Source: DASYHS01 sp035998295
GTDB taxonomy: Bacteria; Pseudomonadota; Alphaproteobacteria; Azospirillales; Azospirillaceae
Reading direction: 5' to 3'
Length of the DNA stretch: 36,835 bases
Assembly: GCF_035998295.1 (NCBI RefSeq)
Contig: NZ_DASYHS010000102.1
Location: 1-36,835, forward strand
The stretch's first letter is position 1; every line of letters starts with the position of its first letter. A program made the translations under genes and the position numbers. Positions 13,371-21,391 of the stretch are shown here, one piece after another. The notes beneath the pieces are model-generated. The model did no database searches and had not been told where the DNA came from. It saw only the letters and a list, made by a program, of their open reading frames with translations.

Positions 13371-14897
13371 TCACGCGGTGAAGTCCGTGCGCGCGAGAAA
13401 GACGCCGCCGCCCCGCCAGTCGGGCGGGCGCGGCGGACGCGCCGCCGTGCCCAGGCGCACCGGCTCGTTGTCCAGGCATCCCGACACCGCGTCGAGGCCG
13501 TCGTCCGGGCTCCGTCCCGCGCGGCCCGGACGCCACTCCCGCATCTCGCGGACGAAGGGCGTGTCCCAGACGTCGCGATGGGCGTGGAGGGAGCGGGCGG
13601 CCAGCACGGCGTCGAACGCCGAGAGGATGCGCTCGTCCTTCGGCCGCACGCTGCGGGCCTCGACCACGGCGGCCGCGACGCCCGCGCGCGCCATCTCCCG
13701 GCGCAGGATGCCCGGCAGGAACGCGCCGAGGCCGTTGGCCTCGACCGTGACCGAGGGCAGGTGCAGCGCCGCGACGAAGCCGGCGACCTGCCGGCACTGC
13801 TGGGTCGCCGCGTCCTCGGCGGCGTCCTCGTCGGCCGTGACGTAGAGGACGCGGTGCAGCCAGCGCTTGCCCTCGGCGTCGGTGAACACCGCCGCCACGA
13901 CGCTGCCGTCGCCCCGACCCGGCCGGTCGCCGCGCGACGGCCCCTGCCCGGCCCGCGCGCCGTAAGCGGGGTCCCACCAGCAGCTCGCGGAGACCATGCG
14001 CCGCCCGGCGATGGTCAGCACCGCCTCCCCGCCGGCCTCGCTGTAGGCGACCTCGCCGTCATAGGGCACCATCAGGTCCGGATCGAGGCGGCCGTCGGCC
14101 ACGTTGACCGGCAGCAGCAGCATCTGGCTGAGGAACCGGTTCTCGCCCGCCGCGCGCCGGGCGGCGATCACGTCCAGGGTGAACCGCTCGGGCCAGGCGC
14201 TGGCGCCGTCGTCGCGCAGGACCGGCGCGATGCAGCGGAGATAGCCGTCCAGGAACGGCCGCTCCTCCCCGATCTCGGCGCGCGGCGCGTCGGCGTAGAT
14301 CGTGTAGTAGCTGTGGGGCGTGCCGACATACAGCGTCAGCCCGTCCGGCACCTTGACGAAGTCGACCTCCGCCAGCCGGGCGCGCAGGTCCTCGCGCTTG
14401 GGCGCGGAGCCGGAGGTGCGCGGCACCTCGACGTCGTCGCAGACCACCACGTCGGCGCGGCTGCCGGTCAGGTTCGAGCCGATGCCTCGCGCCAGCATGG
14501 ACGGGTCGCGCAGCTCGAGGCGGCGACGGACGGTGAACTGCTCGGCCGCCCACTGGTCGCGCTCGTCCGGCCTCAGGCTCCGGGTCCAGGGATGGCGCTC
14601 GATCAGCCGGCGGACCACCCGCACCATCTTCTTGGCCAGCGCGAGGTCGGCGGCCAGCACCAGGATCCGAAGGTCGGGGTTCCGGCACAGGAGCCAGGCG
14701 CAGAACAGGCCGACCAGCGTCGACTTGCCCGCGCCGCGGAACGCCATCAGCAGCAGCTCGCGGTCGCCCCCGTCCCACCTGTCGCCGAGCCACCCGACGA
14801 TCCGCCGGTGATGCGGCGGCGTCACCATCCCCTGCGCCTCGTTCCAGACCTCGACGAAATCCCCCAGACCGCCGGGCGAGCCGTCCGTGTCCTGCAT
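13371..14897 (-). CDS. phage terminase large subunit
   Basis: The 508-residue product is the ATP-driven motor and nuclease that packages phage DNA. The ATPase half has Walker A RGAGKST at 54-60 and Walker B VVVCDD at 150-155, followed by a coupling-type GTPHSYYT motif. The nuclease half has WWDPAYG for the first acidic ligand and SPDDGLDAVSG for the last, with VEANGLG between. All key residues are present, so the gene looks functional. It lies 12 bases after the tailspike gene. A packaging motor also needs a portal, which is not seen in this block. Confidence 0.85.
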   Translation of the reverse strand: MQDTDGSPGGLGDFVEVWNEAQGMVTPPHHRRIVGWLGDRWDGGDRELLLMAFRGAGKSTLVGLFCAWLLCRNPDLRILVLAADLALAKKMVRVVRRLIERHPWTRSLRPDERDQWAAEQFTVRRRLELRDPSMLARGIGSNLTGSRADVVVCDDVEVPRTSGSAPKREDLRARLAEVDFVKVPDGLTLYVGTPHSYYTIYADAPRAEIGEERPFLDGYLRCIAPVLRDDGASAWPERFTLDVIAARRAAGENRFLSQMLLLPVNVADGRLDPDLMVPYDGEVAYSEAGGEAVLTIAGRRMVSASCWWDPAYGARAGQGPSRGDRPGRGDGSVVAAVFTDAEGKRWLHRVLYVTADEDAAEDAATQQCRQVAGFVAALHLPSVTVEANGLGAFLPGILRREMARAGVAAAVVEARSVRPKDERILSAFDAVLAARSLHAHRDVWDTPFVREMREWRPGRAGRSPDDGLDAVSGCLDNEPVRLGTAARPPRPPDWRGGGVFLARTDFTA

Positions 14898-14909
14898 TCC
14901 CGCCTCGCG

Positions 14910-16940
14910 TCAGGGATGACGCGACAAGATGTGCCAGGCGCTGCCGTTCGACATCGCCGTCACGGCGTGCCCCTTCTCGGCCAGGACGATCGCCTCGCCG
15001 TCGGGGCCGCCGCCCGCGGCCGCGGTCACCGTCACCGGGTTGGCGCTGACGTCGGCCTTCTTCACGCTGACCGTGCGCCCGACGGCGCCGGCGTCCCAGG
15101 GGGCCGGCAGCCGGACCTCCGTCGCGCCGGACCAGGCGCTGACGAGGTGGAGCTCGCGCTCCAGGTCCGGGACCAGCAGGGCCGGGCCTTCGTGGTAGCC
15201 GGCGTTGCCGGGCAGGCGGCTGGAGGCGGCGATCCACCAGGCGGCGCCGTTGGACACCGCCGTCACGAAGTCGTACCGGCTGGCGAGCACGACCGTGCGC
15301 CCGTCCGGCCCCGGGCCCGACGCCTCCGTGACCGAGACCGGGTTGGCGCTGAGGTCGGTCTTCTTGATCGTGACCCAGTGGCCGTTGGCGGCCCCGGCGG
15401 CCGGCAGCCGCGCTTCGACGGCGCCGCCATAGGCGCTGACGAGATAGACGGAGTTCGCGAGGTCGAGGTCCACCGGGCCGCCGGCCGCGGGCTCGACGTA
15501 GTCGGTGTCGAAGCGCATCGCCTCCACCGTCAGCTCGGTGATGCGGCACGCGCGCAGGCGGTTCTTCTCGGGGTAGCCGGCGTTCATCGCCGTGTACTGG
15601 CCGCCGGACTGGTCCCAGATCGCCGGGCCGCCGCTGGCCGAGAACAGGTTGACGATCGAGGTCTCGACCGAGCCCGCCTCCAGCAGCACGTTGGGCACGC
15701 CGCCGACCGTCTCGGTGTAGAGGTTGACGATCAGCGTCTTGTCGGTGCCGGGTCCGACCCGGAAGCAGCTATGGGCGCTGGCGGCGACGTTCGCCTCGCA
15801 GTCGACGAAGGCGTTGTTGTAGCGCCCCTGCTCGACGTAGAAGCCGGACCCGGTCGTCGGATGGCCGTGCGAATAGACCCGCACGCAATGGAAGCGGTTG
15901 GCGTTCGGCGTGTCGCCGGCACCCGAGCGGGTCAGCCAGACGCCGTGCTCCACCGGGCGCTCCACGACCACGCGCTCGAAATTGTTCCAGTAGCAGGGCC
16001 GGTCCGGATCGGCATGGCCGTCGAGCACGATGCCCCAGCGCGCGTCCCAGATGCTGAGGTCGCGGACCGTGTTCTGGACGCAGGGCCGCTCGATCCCGTG
16101 CAGGCGGACGCCCGTCCGCCCGCCCTCGAGGCGGAGGTGGTGGATCTCGGCGAAACCGCCGGTCATCGCCACGAGGTCGAGCGCGTCCGACGCCGCCTTC
16201 AGCACCGAGGCGTGGCCGGCGCCGTGCAGGCGCTGACCCTCGCGCAGCACCAGGGTCGAGGCGATGCGCCAGGTGCCCGGCGGCACGAACACGGTCTCGG
16301 CGGCGGCGAGCGCCGCCTGGAAGGCCAGCGTGTCGTCGACGACGCCGTCGCCGACCGCGCCGAAGTCGCGCACGGAGACGGTCTCGGCCAGCCGGTCGCG
16401 CACCGGCCGCCGGACCGCGCCGGCGCCGGGGACGAGATAGCTCGACACCTCCTCGGCATCGACGATCGGCGAGGCGGTCGGGTTGCCGGCCTCGTCGAAG
16501 GCGAACAGGCGGTTCGCGCGCTGCGTGCGGTCCGGCAGCAGGGTCGAGGCCGGCAGGTCGGTCGCCGCGTAGCGCAGCGCGAGCGCGCCGTCGTCGGACA
16601 CCTGCTGGATGCTGGCCGTCAGGTAGTCGAACTCCTTGTTGAGGGCGGCGGCCGGCAGGCGCCCGCTCTCCAGGAAATCGGTCAGGCGCTCGATCCGCAG
16701 CCGCCGGCGCAGCGTGACGCGCACGCCGGGCGCCGGGGCGGTGTCGAAGGTCACGGTGCCGCCGGCGGTCGCGCCCGCACCCGCGACCGCGTATCCGGCC
16801 GTCTGCGGGGCGGCGTTCAGATGGACCTCCAGGTCCTCGCTCGCGAAGATCGGGAAGCCGAAGGCGAAGTCGCGCTGGACGCCGTCGCCGAGATAGGTCT
16901 GGCGCAGCGGCACCGCCGGGATCTTGATCTGGTCGCTCAC
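14910..16940 (-). CDS. phage tailspike with T7-fibre-like N-terminus and beta-helix domain
   Basis: The product has 676 residues from a GTG that overlaps the upstream TGA (GTGA). Residues 1-150 resemble the tail-attachment domain of T7-type fibres (QTYLGDGVQRDFAFGFP, LNKEFDYL, IQQVSDDGALALR). Residues about 188-470 begin with the pectate-lyase-3 signature VRDFGAVGDGVVDDT and continue as a right-handed beta-helix of the kind that cleaves surface polysaccharide. Residues 497-671 hold two tandem repeats of about 75 residues. It would set host range by binding and cutting a capsule or O-antigen. The fold call is good, the glycan target unknown. Confidence 0.82.
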   Translation of the reverse strand: MSDQIKIPAVPLRQTYLGDGVQRDFAFGFPIFASEDLEVHLNAAPQTAGYAVAGAGATAGGTVTFDTAPAPGVRVTLRRRLRIERLTDFLESGRLPAAALNKEFDYLTASIQQVSDDGALALRYAATDLPASTLLPDRTQRANRLFAFDEAGNPTASPIVDAEEVSSYLVPGAGAVRRPVRDRLAETVSVRDFGAVGDGVVDDTLAFQAALAAAETVFVPPGTWRIASTLVLREGQRLHGAGHASVLKAASDALDLVAMTGGFAEIHHLRLEGGRTGVRLHGIERPCVQNTVRDLSIWDARWGIVLDGHADPDRPCYWNNFERVVVERPVEHGVWLTRSGAGDTPNANRFHCVRVYSHGHPTTGSGFYVEQGRYNNAFVDCEANVAASAHSCFRVGPGTDKTLIVNLYTETVGGVPNVLLEAGSVETSIVNLFSASGGPAIWDQSGGQYTAMNAGYPEKNRLRACRITELTVEAMRFDTDYVEPAAGGPVDLDLANSVYLVSAYGGAVEARLPAAGAANGHWVTIKKTDLSANPVSVTEASGPGPDGRTVVLASRYDFVTAVSNGAAWWIAASSRLPGNAGYHEGPALLVPDLERELHLVSAWSGATEVRLPAPWDAGAVGRTVSVKKADVSANPVTVTAAAGGGPDGEAIVLAEKGHAVTAMSNGSAWHILSRHP
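14928..15452 (-). repeat. two tandem ~75-residue modules in the tailspike C-terminus
   Basis: Residues 497-570 and 597-671 align: YLVSAYGGAVEARLPA with HLVSAWSGATEVRLPA, then VTIKKTDLSANPVSV with VSVKKADVSANPVTV, then GPDGRTVVLA with GPDGEAIVLA, then VTAVSNGAAWWI with VTAMSNGSAWHI. They are diverged at DNA level, so the duplication is old. They may be trimerisation or carbohydrate-binding modules. Confidence 0.7.
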
Positions 16941-17473
16941 GAATACCCCCTCGCGATCCGCTCGATGCGCTGGCGTTCGGCCAGTTCGGACGTCTCCAGC
17001 AGGTTGCGCCGCCGCTGGTCCTCGCCCTCGCGCTCCAGGGCCGCGCGCTTCAGCCGGTCCAGCTCCGCGGTGCGGCGCCGGGCCGCCTCGCTCTCCTGCT
17101 CGATCCCGCGCAGGACGGCGCCCGCGGAGCCGTCGCCGGCGGTCAGGCCGCGGGCGCCGAACAGCGAGCGCATGCGCCCGACCTCGCCGCGAAGCGCCGT
17201 GCGCCGCTCCCGCTCGTCCGCGCCGGCTGCCGCGTCCAGCTCGGCGCGGCGGCCGGCGTGCCCGCCCCGCATGCGGGCGAGGCCGGCGTCCTGGCCGGCG
17301 GCCAGGCTCCGCCGGTCCAGGTCCTGGCGCTGCTCGAAGGCGAGGCGTTCCTGCCCGGCCTCGCGGGTCCGGCGGTTGCGCTCCTCGACGTCGTCGGAGA
17401 TGCCGCGGACGGTGCTATACGCCGTGAGCGCCGGCAGGATGGCCTGGAGGGCCGTGTTGGCGAGGTTCCCCAT
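16937..17473 (-). CDS. coiled-coil phage protein, internal-virion-like
   Basis: The product has 178 residues. A hydrophobic N-terminus (MGNLANTALQAILPALTAY) is followed by a long charged, Arg/Glu-rich region likely to be helical and coiled-coil (EERNRRTREAGQERLAF, AALEREGEDQRRRNLLE). The SLFGARGLTAGDGSAGAVL segment at about 108-126 recalls the short conserved motif of gp14-like internal virion proteins of podoviruses. Its position between nozzle and tailspike genes fits that role. It overlaps both neighbours, by 1 base upstream and 4 downstream. The assignment is by position and pattern only. Confidence 0.6.
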   Translation of the reverse strand: MGNLANTALQAILPALTAYSTVRGISDDVEERNRRTREAGQERLAFEQRQDLDRRSLAAGQDAGLARMRGGHAGRRAELDAAAGADERERRTALRGEVGRMRSLFGARGLTAGDGSAGAVLRGIEQESEAARRRTAELDRLKRAALEREGEDQRRRNLLETSELAERQRIERIARGYS

Positions 17474-19386
17474 CAGTCGTTCACCTTCATCTTCATGGTC
17501 ACGGAGAGCAGGGCGAACGGGACGGGGTCGTCCTGTTCGATCCGCCAGGGCGGCCGGTCGGCACCGTCGGTCCAGCCGAGTGCCCGCACGCCGCGCGTGC
17601 CGTCGACGCGCGGCGGCGCGCCGTCGGACAGCGCCGCGTCGCCGAGCCGGCGCAACGGCACCTCCAGCAGGCCCCGTCCGACGTCGACGCGCAGCGCCGC
17701 GGTGCCCTCGAGCTGGAAGACCGCCTCGATCATCCGCCAGGCGACACCGCGCGCCCCGCCCGTGCCGAGGGGGTTGGGCGGCAGCGGCTCGACCGTATGG
17801 GCGAAGCGCAGCCCGGCCTGGACCCGCCGGGCCGGCCGGTCGAGGGTGACGGCGCCGCCGACCACCCGCAGCGGGCCGAGAACGACGTCGTCGGCGACGA
17901 CCGTCACGTCGCGGCCGTCCAGATGGTCGAGGCCGGACCACACCGACACGGGCGCGGCACTTTCGCCCAGCACCGCCTGGTCGAGGTGCAGCCCGTCGTC
18001 CAGCCGCTCGATCCCGAAGCGGGTCGTGAACTCGAAGGGCCGCTCGACCAGCAGGTACACGTCGTCGCCGACCACCGCGACCGAGCGTACGGCCCCGTCC
18101 GTCTCGATCCCGGTCCAGGCGATCACCTGTTCCTGGCGGTAGAGGGTCAGCGCGCCGAGCAGCCCGTCCTCCATCACGACCAGCAGCAGCCGGCGCGCCT
18201 GGTCAAAGTCCTGGTCGACGGGGTCGCGTACGAGATGGCTCGACAGCAGGGCCAGGTCGTTGGCCTGGTAGGCCTGCTCGACATCGGCGTAGATGAACTC
18301 GCGCACGTCCCTGCCGTTGCGCGAGACGAAGACGGTGGCGCCGTCGACGTCGCGCGGCGGGACCGACCGGTCGACCGGCGAGCCGACGCGGGTCTGGCGG
18401 TTGAGCTGGATGTTCCTGGGGGTCAGCGGGTCGCCGGTCACCATCCATTCCGCCCCGGAGGTGAAGACCTGGAGGTGCCGGCCCGAGAACACCGCGCCGA
18501 TCGCGTTGACCTGGTCGGACAGGATGCCGAACTCGATCGCCTCGTCGTCCTCGCCGGTGCCGAGGTCGAAGTTCCAGATGTCGGAGGAGCGCGACAGCCA
18601 CAGCCTGTTGGGCAGGTCGCGCGAGCCGCCGATCACCAGCCGGTCCTGGTGGAAGCAGGCCGAGACCGGCCAGCCGCGCAGCCCCGAGAAGGCCTGCTCG
18701 TCCCAGGCCGCGGTAGGGCCCGTGCCGGCGAGCGTCTCCTCGACCGACGCGGTCGCCTCGGTCGGCGAGCCGACGAACAGGACCGACACCTGACGTCCGT
18801 CGAGGCGCAGGCGCGTCCCGACATGGCCCGCCTGGAACACCCCCGCCGAGGCGGTCAGGGTGATGGTGCCCGTGGTCGCGGACGGGGTCAGCGTGACCCC
18901 GGCCGGGGCGAAGCGGTACCAGGGCTGGCGGATGCTCGTCCCCTCGGTCAGGAAGGTCCACGGCGCCAGCGTCCAGTCGGCGAGGCCGCCGCGGGTCAGC
19001 TTGCGCGGCGCGGCGTCGGGATGGCAGACCAGCAGCGTGTCGGCGCTCTGGGTCCAGGAGATCCGGCCGAGCTGGCCCGCCGTCCACGGCGCCGCCACCG
19101 AGGCGATGCGAAGGTCGCCGTCGTAGACGTCGATCCATCCCTCGGAGAAGGCCAGGAGATAGGTCTGCTCGACGTTGAACTCGAAGGCGACGAGCCGGCC
19201 GGGCCCCCGCGCGAGGTCGGCCAGGGCCAGCCCCGGCCGCCGCCGGATGCCGCCGGTCGGGTCGATCAGCACGTTGCGCAGCGCGAGCGCGCCGTTGTCG
19301 TAGGCGCGCAGGTCCCCGCGCCCGAGCAGCCGGCGCGAAATCTCGCCGCCGGCGAAGCTCGTCTTGAACTGCCGCATCCGGGTCAA
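17473..19386 (-). CDS. phage tail nozzle protein (tail tubular protein B-like)
   Basis: The product has 637 residues. A TTG start at 19386 is favoured over the ATG at 19377, because AGGAGG (complement of 19394-19399) lies 7 bases before the TTG and too far from the ATG. The N-terminus FKTSFAGGEISRRLLGRGDL followed by RNVLIDPTGGIRRRPGL is typical of the tail stabilisation/nozzle proteins of podoviruses. The middle is beta-rich (PVSACFHQDRLVIGGS, NRLWLSRSSDIWNF, FTSGAEWMV). It would form the end of the short tail. Intact, with no stop or frameshift. Confidence 0.75.
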   Translation of the reverse strand: MTRMRQFKTSFAGGEISRRLLGRGDLRAYDNGALALRNVLIDPTGGIRRRPGLALADLARGPGRLVAFEFNVEQTYLLAFSEGWIDVYDGDLRIASVAAPWTAGQLGRISWTQSADTLLVCHPDAAPRKLTRGGLADWTLAPWTFLTEGTSIRQPWYRFAPAGVTLTPSATTGTITLTASAGVFQAGHVGTRLRLDGRQVSVLFVGSPTEATASVEETLAGTGPTAAWDEQAFSGLRGWPVSACFHQDRLVIGGSRDLPNRLWLSRSSDIWNFDLGTGEDDEAIEFGILSDQVNAIGAVFSGRHLQVFTSGAEWMVTGDPLTPRNIQLNRQTRVGSPVDRSVPPRDVDGATVFVSRNGRDVREFIYADVEQAYQANDLALLSSHLVRDPVDQDFDQARRLLLVVMEDGLLGALTLYRQEQVIAWTGIETDGAVRSVAVVGDDVYLLVERPFEFTTRFGIERLDDGLHLDQAVLGESAAPVSVWSGLDHLDGRDVTVVADDVVLGPLRVVGGAVTLDRPARRVQAGLRFAHTVEPLPPNPLGTGGARGVAWRMIEAVFQLEGTAALRVDVGRGLLEVPLRRLGDAALSDGAPPRVDGTRGVRALGWTDGADRPPWRIEQDDPVPFALLSVTMKMKVND

Positions 19387-19405
19387 GGGGCGTCCTCCTG
19401 CGGAA

Positions 19406-19978
19406 CTAGCCCAGGCGTGCGCGGGTCAGGGCGAAGCCGTCGATCGCGGGCTGCGCGTCCTGCTGCGCGTCGATCAGCCGGGCGCGGCGGAACTCGTGCT
19501 CGGCGAGCTGGACCAGCGCCTCGGCGCGGCTCGTGCTCTCGGTCAGCGGCAGGCAGAACTCGGCCGCCAGCCGCGCGATCAGCGCCAGGTCGAAGAAGGG
19601 CGGGAACTCGTCCTCCGGCGGCCGGAAGACGTAGGTCAGCACGACTTCGTCGGCATCCGCCTCGAGCGCGCGGCGCACGATGCGGTAGGTCACGCCGCGC
19701 CCGCGGGCCGAATGCCCCGCCGACAGGGCGCGCAGGAAGTCCGCCGGAAGCTGGAACGCCGCGTCGAAGTCGGCGGCGGGCGGGGCCTCCAGGCGGGCGA
19801 GCCGCGCCTGGGCGGTCGCGAAGCTCCAGGCATTGGCCGAGAGCAGCCCGTCGCGCACGGGCCCGTAGAGCGCGTCGGCGACTTCGGCCTCGGCCGTGCC
19901 TTCGGTGAAGGAGGTGATCGGTCGGGCGCCGATCTTGAGCAGCGCGCGGCTGCAGAGCCCGATCGCGGTGAGGGCCAT
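19406..19978 (-). CDS. phage tail adaptor protein (tail tubular protein A / gp11-like)
   Basis: The product has 190 residues from the ATG at 19978, with GAGGAG upstream. It starts MALTAIGLCSRALLKIGA, followed by DALYGPVRDGLLSANAWSFATAQARLARL and a PADFLRAL segment; this is the usual pattern of head-tail adaptor proteins that sit between portal and nozzle. Strong match by pattern and by place (between capsid and nozzle genes). It lies 20 bases before the nozzle gene and is probably co-transcribed with it. Confidence 0.72.
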   Translation of the reverse strand: MALTAIGLCSRALLKIGARPITSFTEGTAEAEVADALYGPVRDGLLSANAWSFATAQARLARLEAPPAADFDAAFQLPADFLRALSAGHSARGRGVTYRIVRRALEADADEVVLTYVFRPPEDEFPPFFDLALIARLAAEFCLPLTESTSRAEALVQLAEHEFRRARLIDAQQDAQPAIDGFALTRARLG

Positions 19979-20039
19979 TGGACGTCTCCTCGGGGTGGGA
20001 GGGCGCCCCCTCCCCGCCATCCGGGAAGGGGGCTCGCAC

Positions 20040-20309
20040 CTAATCCGTGTCGGCCGTGCCGATCGCGGTCAGGTCGGCGACATCCACGGCGCCGGCCGCG
20101 TTGGAGGCCACCAGCAGGATGCCGGCCGCCACCGTGCCGTCGGTGTCGAGATTGGCCATGATCATGTCGCCGACCCGCAGCATGTCCGAGGCGGCGTTGA
20201 AGTAGCCGGACGTGTCGACGGCGTCGGCGGCGTCGGCGGTCGTGTAGTGCCAGAGCGTGAAGCCGTTCGCGTAGGCGAGCACGCTGAGGTCCTTGGGCTT
20301 GAAGGCCAT
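20040..20309 (-). CDS. small phage structural-type protein
   Basis: The product has 89 residues with a strong AGGAGG site. It is acidic and rich in Ala, Asp, Thr and Val (VDTSGYFNAASDMLRVGDMIMANLDTDGTVAAGILLVASN), which suggests a small beta-fold. Small proteins of this kind often follow the capsid gene in podovirus operons and may decorate the capsid. I do not recognise a named family. It sits 13 bases after the capsid gene. Confidence 0.65.
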   Translation of the reverse strand: MAFKPKDLSVLAYANGFTLWHYTTADAADAVDTSGYFNAASDMLRVGDMIMANLDTDGTVAAGILLVASNAAGAVDVADLTAIGTADTD

Positions 20310-20322
20310 CGGCGGGTCCTCC

Positions 20323-21141
20323 TCAGGCGTCGAGGCAGCGCAGCGTCGCGACGCCGGTGCGGTCGATGAGGCAGGCGCCCTGGCTCATCATGTTGTTGAC
20401 GAAGTGGGCGGCGTGGTCGCCGTGCCAGCTGATGTCGGTGGTGACGTCGGCGCCCGAGGCGTGGCCGATCGCCGTCTTGTGGTACCAGTGGCACCAGCGG
20501 GCGTTGCCGACCTTGGTCAGGCCGGAATGCGGGATCCATAGCGTGCCGAGCCAGCGCTTGGCCTGGGTGCCGCGCCAGGGCAGCTCGTCCGCGCCGACAT
20601 AGTCGGCCGAGGCGAACTCGGCGATGGACAGCAGCTCGCTCCACTGCTTCCAGCCGACCACGGCGTAGCGCTGGCCGTCGTCGGGGACGTCGGCGGCGCC
20701 CAGCAGCTCGAACGCGGCCAGCACCTTCTCCTTCGTCATGCCGTCGCCGTCACCGCCGGCATGGTTCGCGGCCGCGTCGAGCTGGGCGATGATCATCTCG
20801 TCCGTCTTGCGGCCGAGCGCGTAGGCGCCGGCATTGGTGATGACGGTCCGCTCGTCGATGTTGGTCTTGATCTCGTCCAGCTTGTCGACCCAGTCGCCGG
20901 CGTAGTAGTCCGCCAGCACGCATTCCACCGGCGAATGCACGAGGTTCATCACCGGCACCTTGCCGTGGCGCGACTTGGTCGCGGCGGCACCCTTGCCGAC
21001 GACCTGGAAGACGGTCGAGGCGCCCTGGACGCCGGACTTGCTGCGGACGGTGTTGCGCAGCTTCGAGCCCATCCGCTGGTAGGCCTCGTGGACCTCCCGC
21101 TCGAACTGCTTGACGAAGGCCTTGTCGATCGTGGTCGTCAT
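20323..21141 (-). CDS. phage major capsid protein
   Basis: The product has 272 residues from the ATG at 21141. The N-terminus (FVKQFEREVHEAYQRMGSKL, RNTVRSKSGVQG) and the later AGDWVDKLDEIKTNID, ANAGAYALGRKTDEMII and ERYAVVGWKQW-like segments match the podovirus capsid proteins found with gp11/gp12-type tail genes. A C-terminal HWYHKTAIGHASGADV stretch is also typical. It is the first gene of the operon here. In related phages a scaffold gene should come directly before it; instead 250 bases of non-coding DNA and a metabolic gene do. Confidence 0.75.
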   Translation of the reverse strand: MTTTIDKAFVKQFEREVHEAYQRMGSKLRNTVRSKSGVQGASTVFQVVGKGAAATKSRHGKVPVMNLVHSPVECVLADYYAGDWVDKLDEIKTNIDERTVITNAGAYALGRKTDEMIIAQLDAAANHAGGDGDGMTKEKVLAAFELLGAADVPDDGQRYAVVGWKQWSELLSIAEFASADYVGADELPWRGTQAKRWLGTLWIPHSGLTKVGNARWCHWYHKTAIGHASGADVTTDISWHGDHAAHFVNNMMSQGACLIDRTGVATLRCLDA

Positions 21142-21311
21142 GGCTTTGGCGTGCCTTTCCGCTCTGTTGCGACGGGTCGGCCGCACGCGGACGCGGCCGG
21201 ACCACGGCGGAAAGCCGTGCCGGTCGCGGGCATGCACCGATGTAGGATTTTCAGCCTTTGGAAACGCTGCTTCCGGGACCGCGTAGGCGCAGGAAGGGCG
21301 TTGGCTCGCTC

Positions 21312-21340
21312 TTTATAGGATTATCACCCTATGTACGCAA
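21312..21340 (-). promoter_or_regulatory. candidate promoter of the capsid operon
   Basis: Read on the minus strand, TTGCGT (21335-21340) and TATAAA (21312-21317) are 17 bases apart; the -10 matches five of six positions and the -35 three. It lies in an AT-rich patch of the otherwise gene-free 21142-21391 region, about 170 bases before the capsid ATG. No terminator for the upstream metabolic operon was found in this region. Confidence 0.4.
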
Positions 21341-21391
21341 GCTTAAAATTTGCGGGCGAGTAGGAAATACAACAGAAGCGTGCAGCTGCGC

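Larger units (their letters stand above)
12969..21141 (-). mobile_element. podovirus-type morphogenesis module (incomplete prophage)
   Basis: Eight intact minus-strand genes read capsid, small protein, tail adaptor, tail nozzle, internal-virion-like protein, tailspike, large terminase, cell-wall hydrolase. This is close to the T7-like order. Spacing is tight, with several start-stop overlaps. Portal, scaffold, small terminase, holin, integrase, repressor and replication genes are not found in this block. Base composition is like the host's, suggesting long residence or a phage of similar GC. A scaffold-like gene at 36134-36820, same strand, is probably part of the same element. Confidence 0.75.

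Noticed and set aside
13578..17849. Very long plus-strand open frame (1423 residues) across the phage genes
   Set aside because: It is antisense to terminase, tailspike and internal-virion genes. The translation is Arg/Gly/Asp-rich with no domain; long antisense frames are common in GC-rich DNA.
12969..21141. Rhodobacter-type gene transfer agent
   Set aside because: The tail genes are of the short-tailed podovirus type, not the siphovirus-like RcGTA set.
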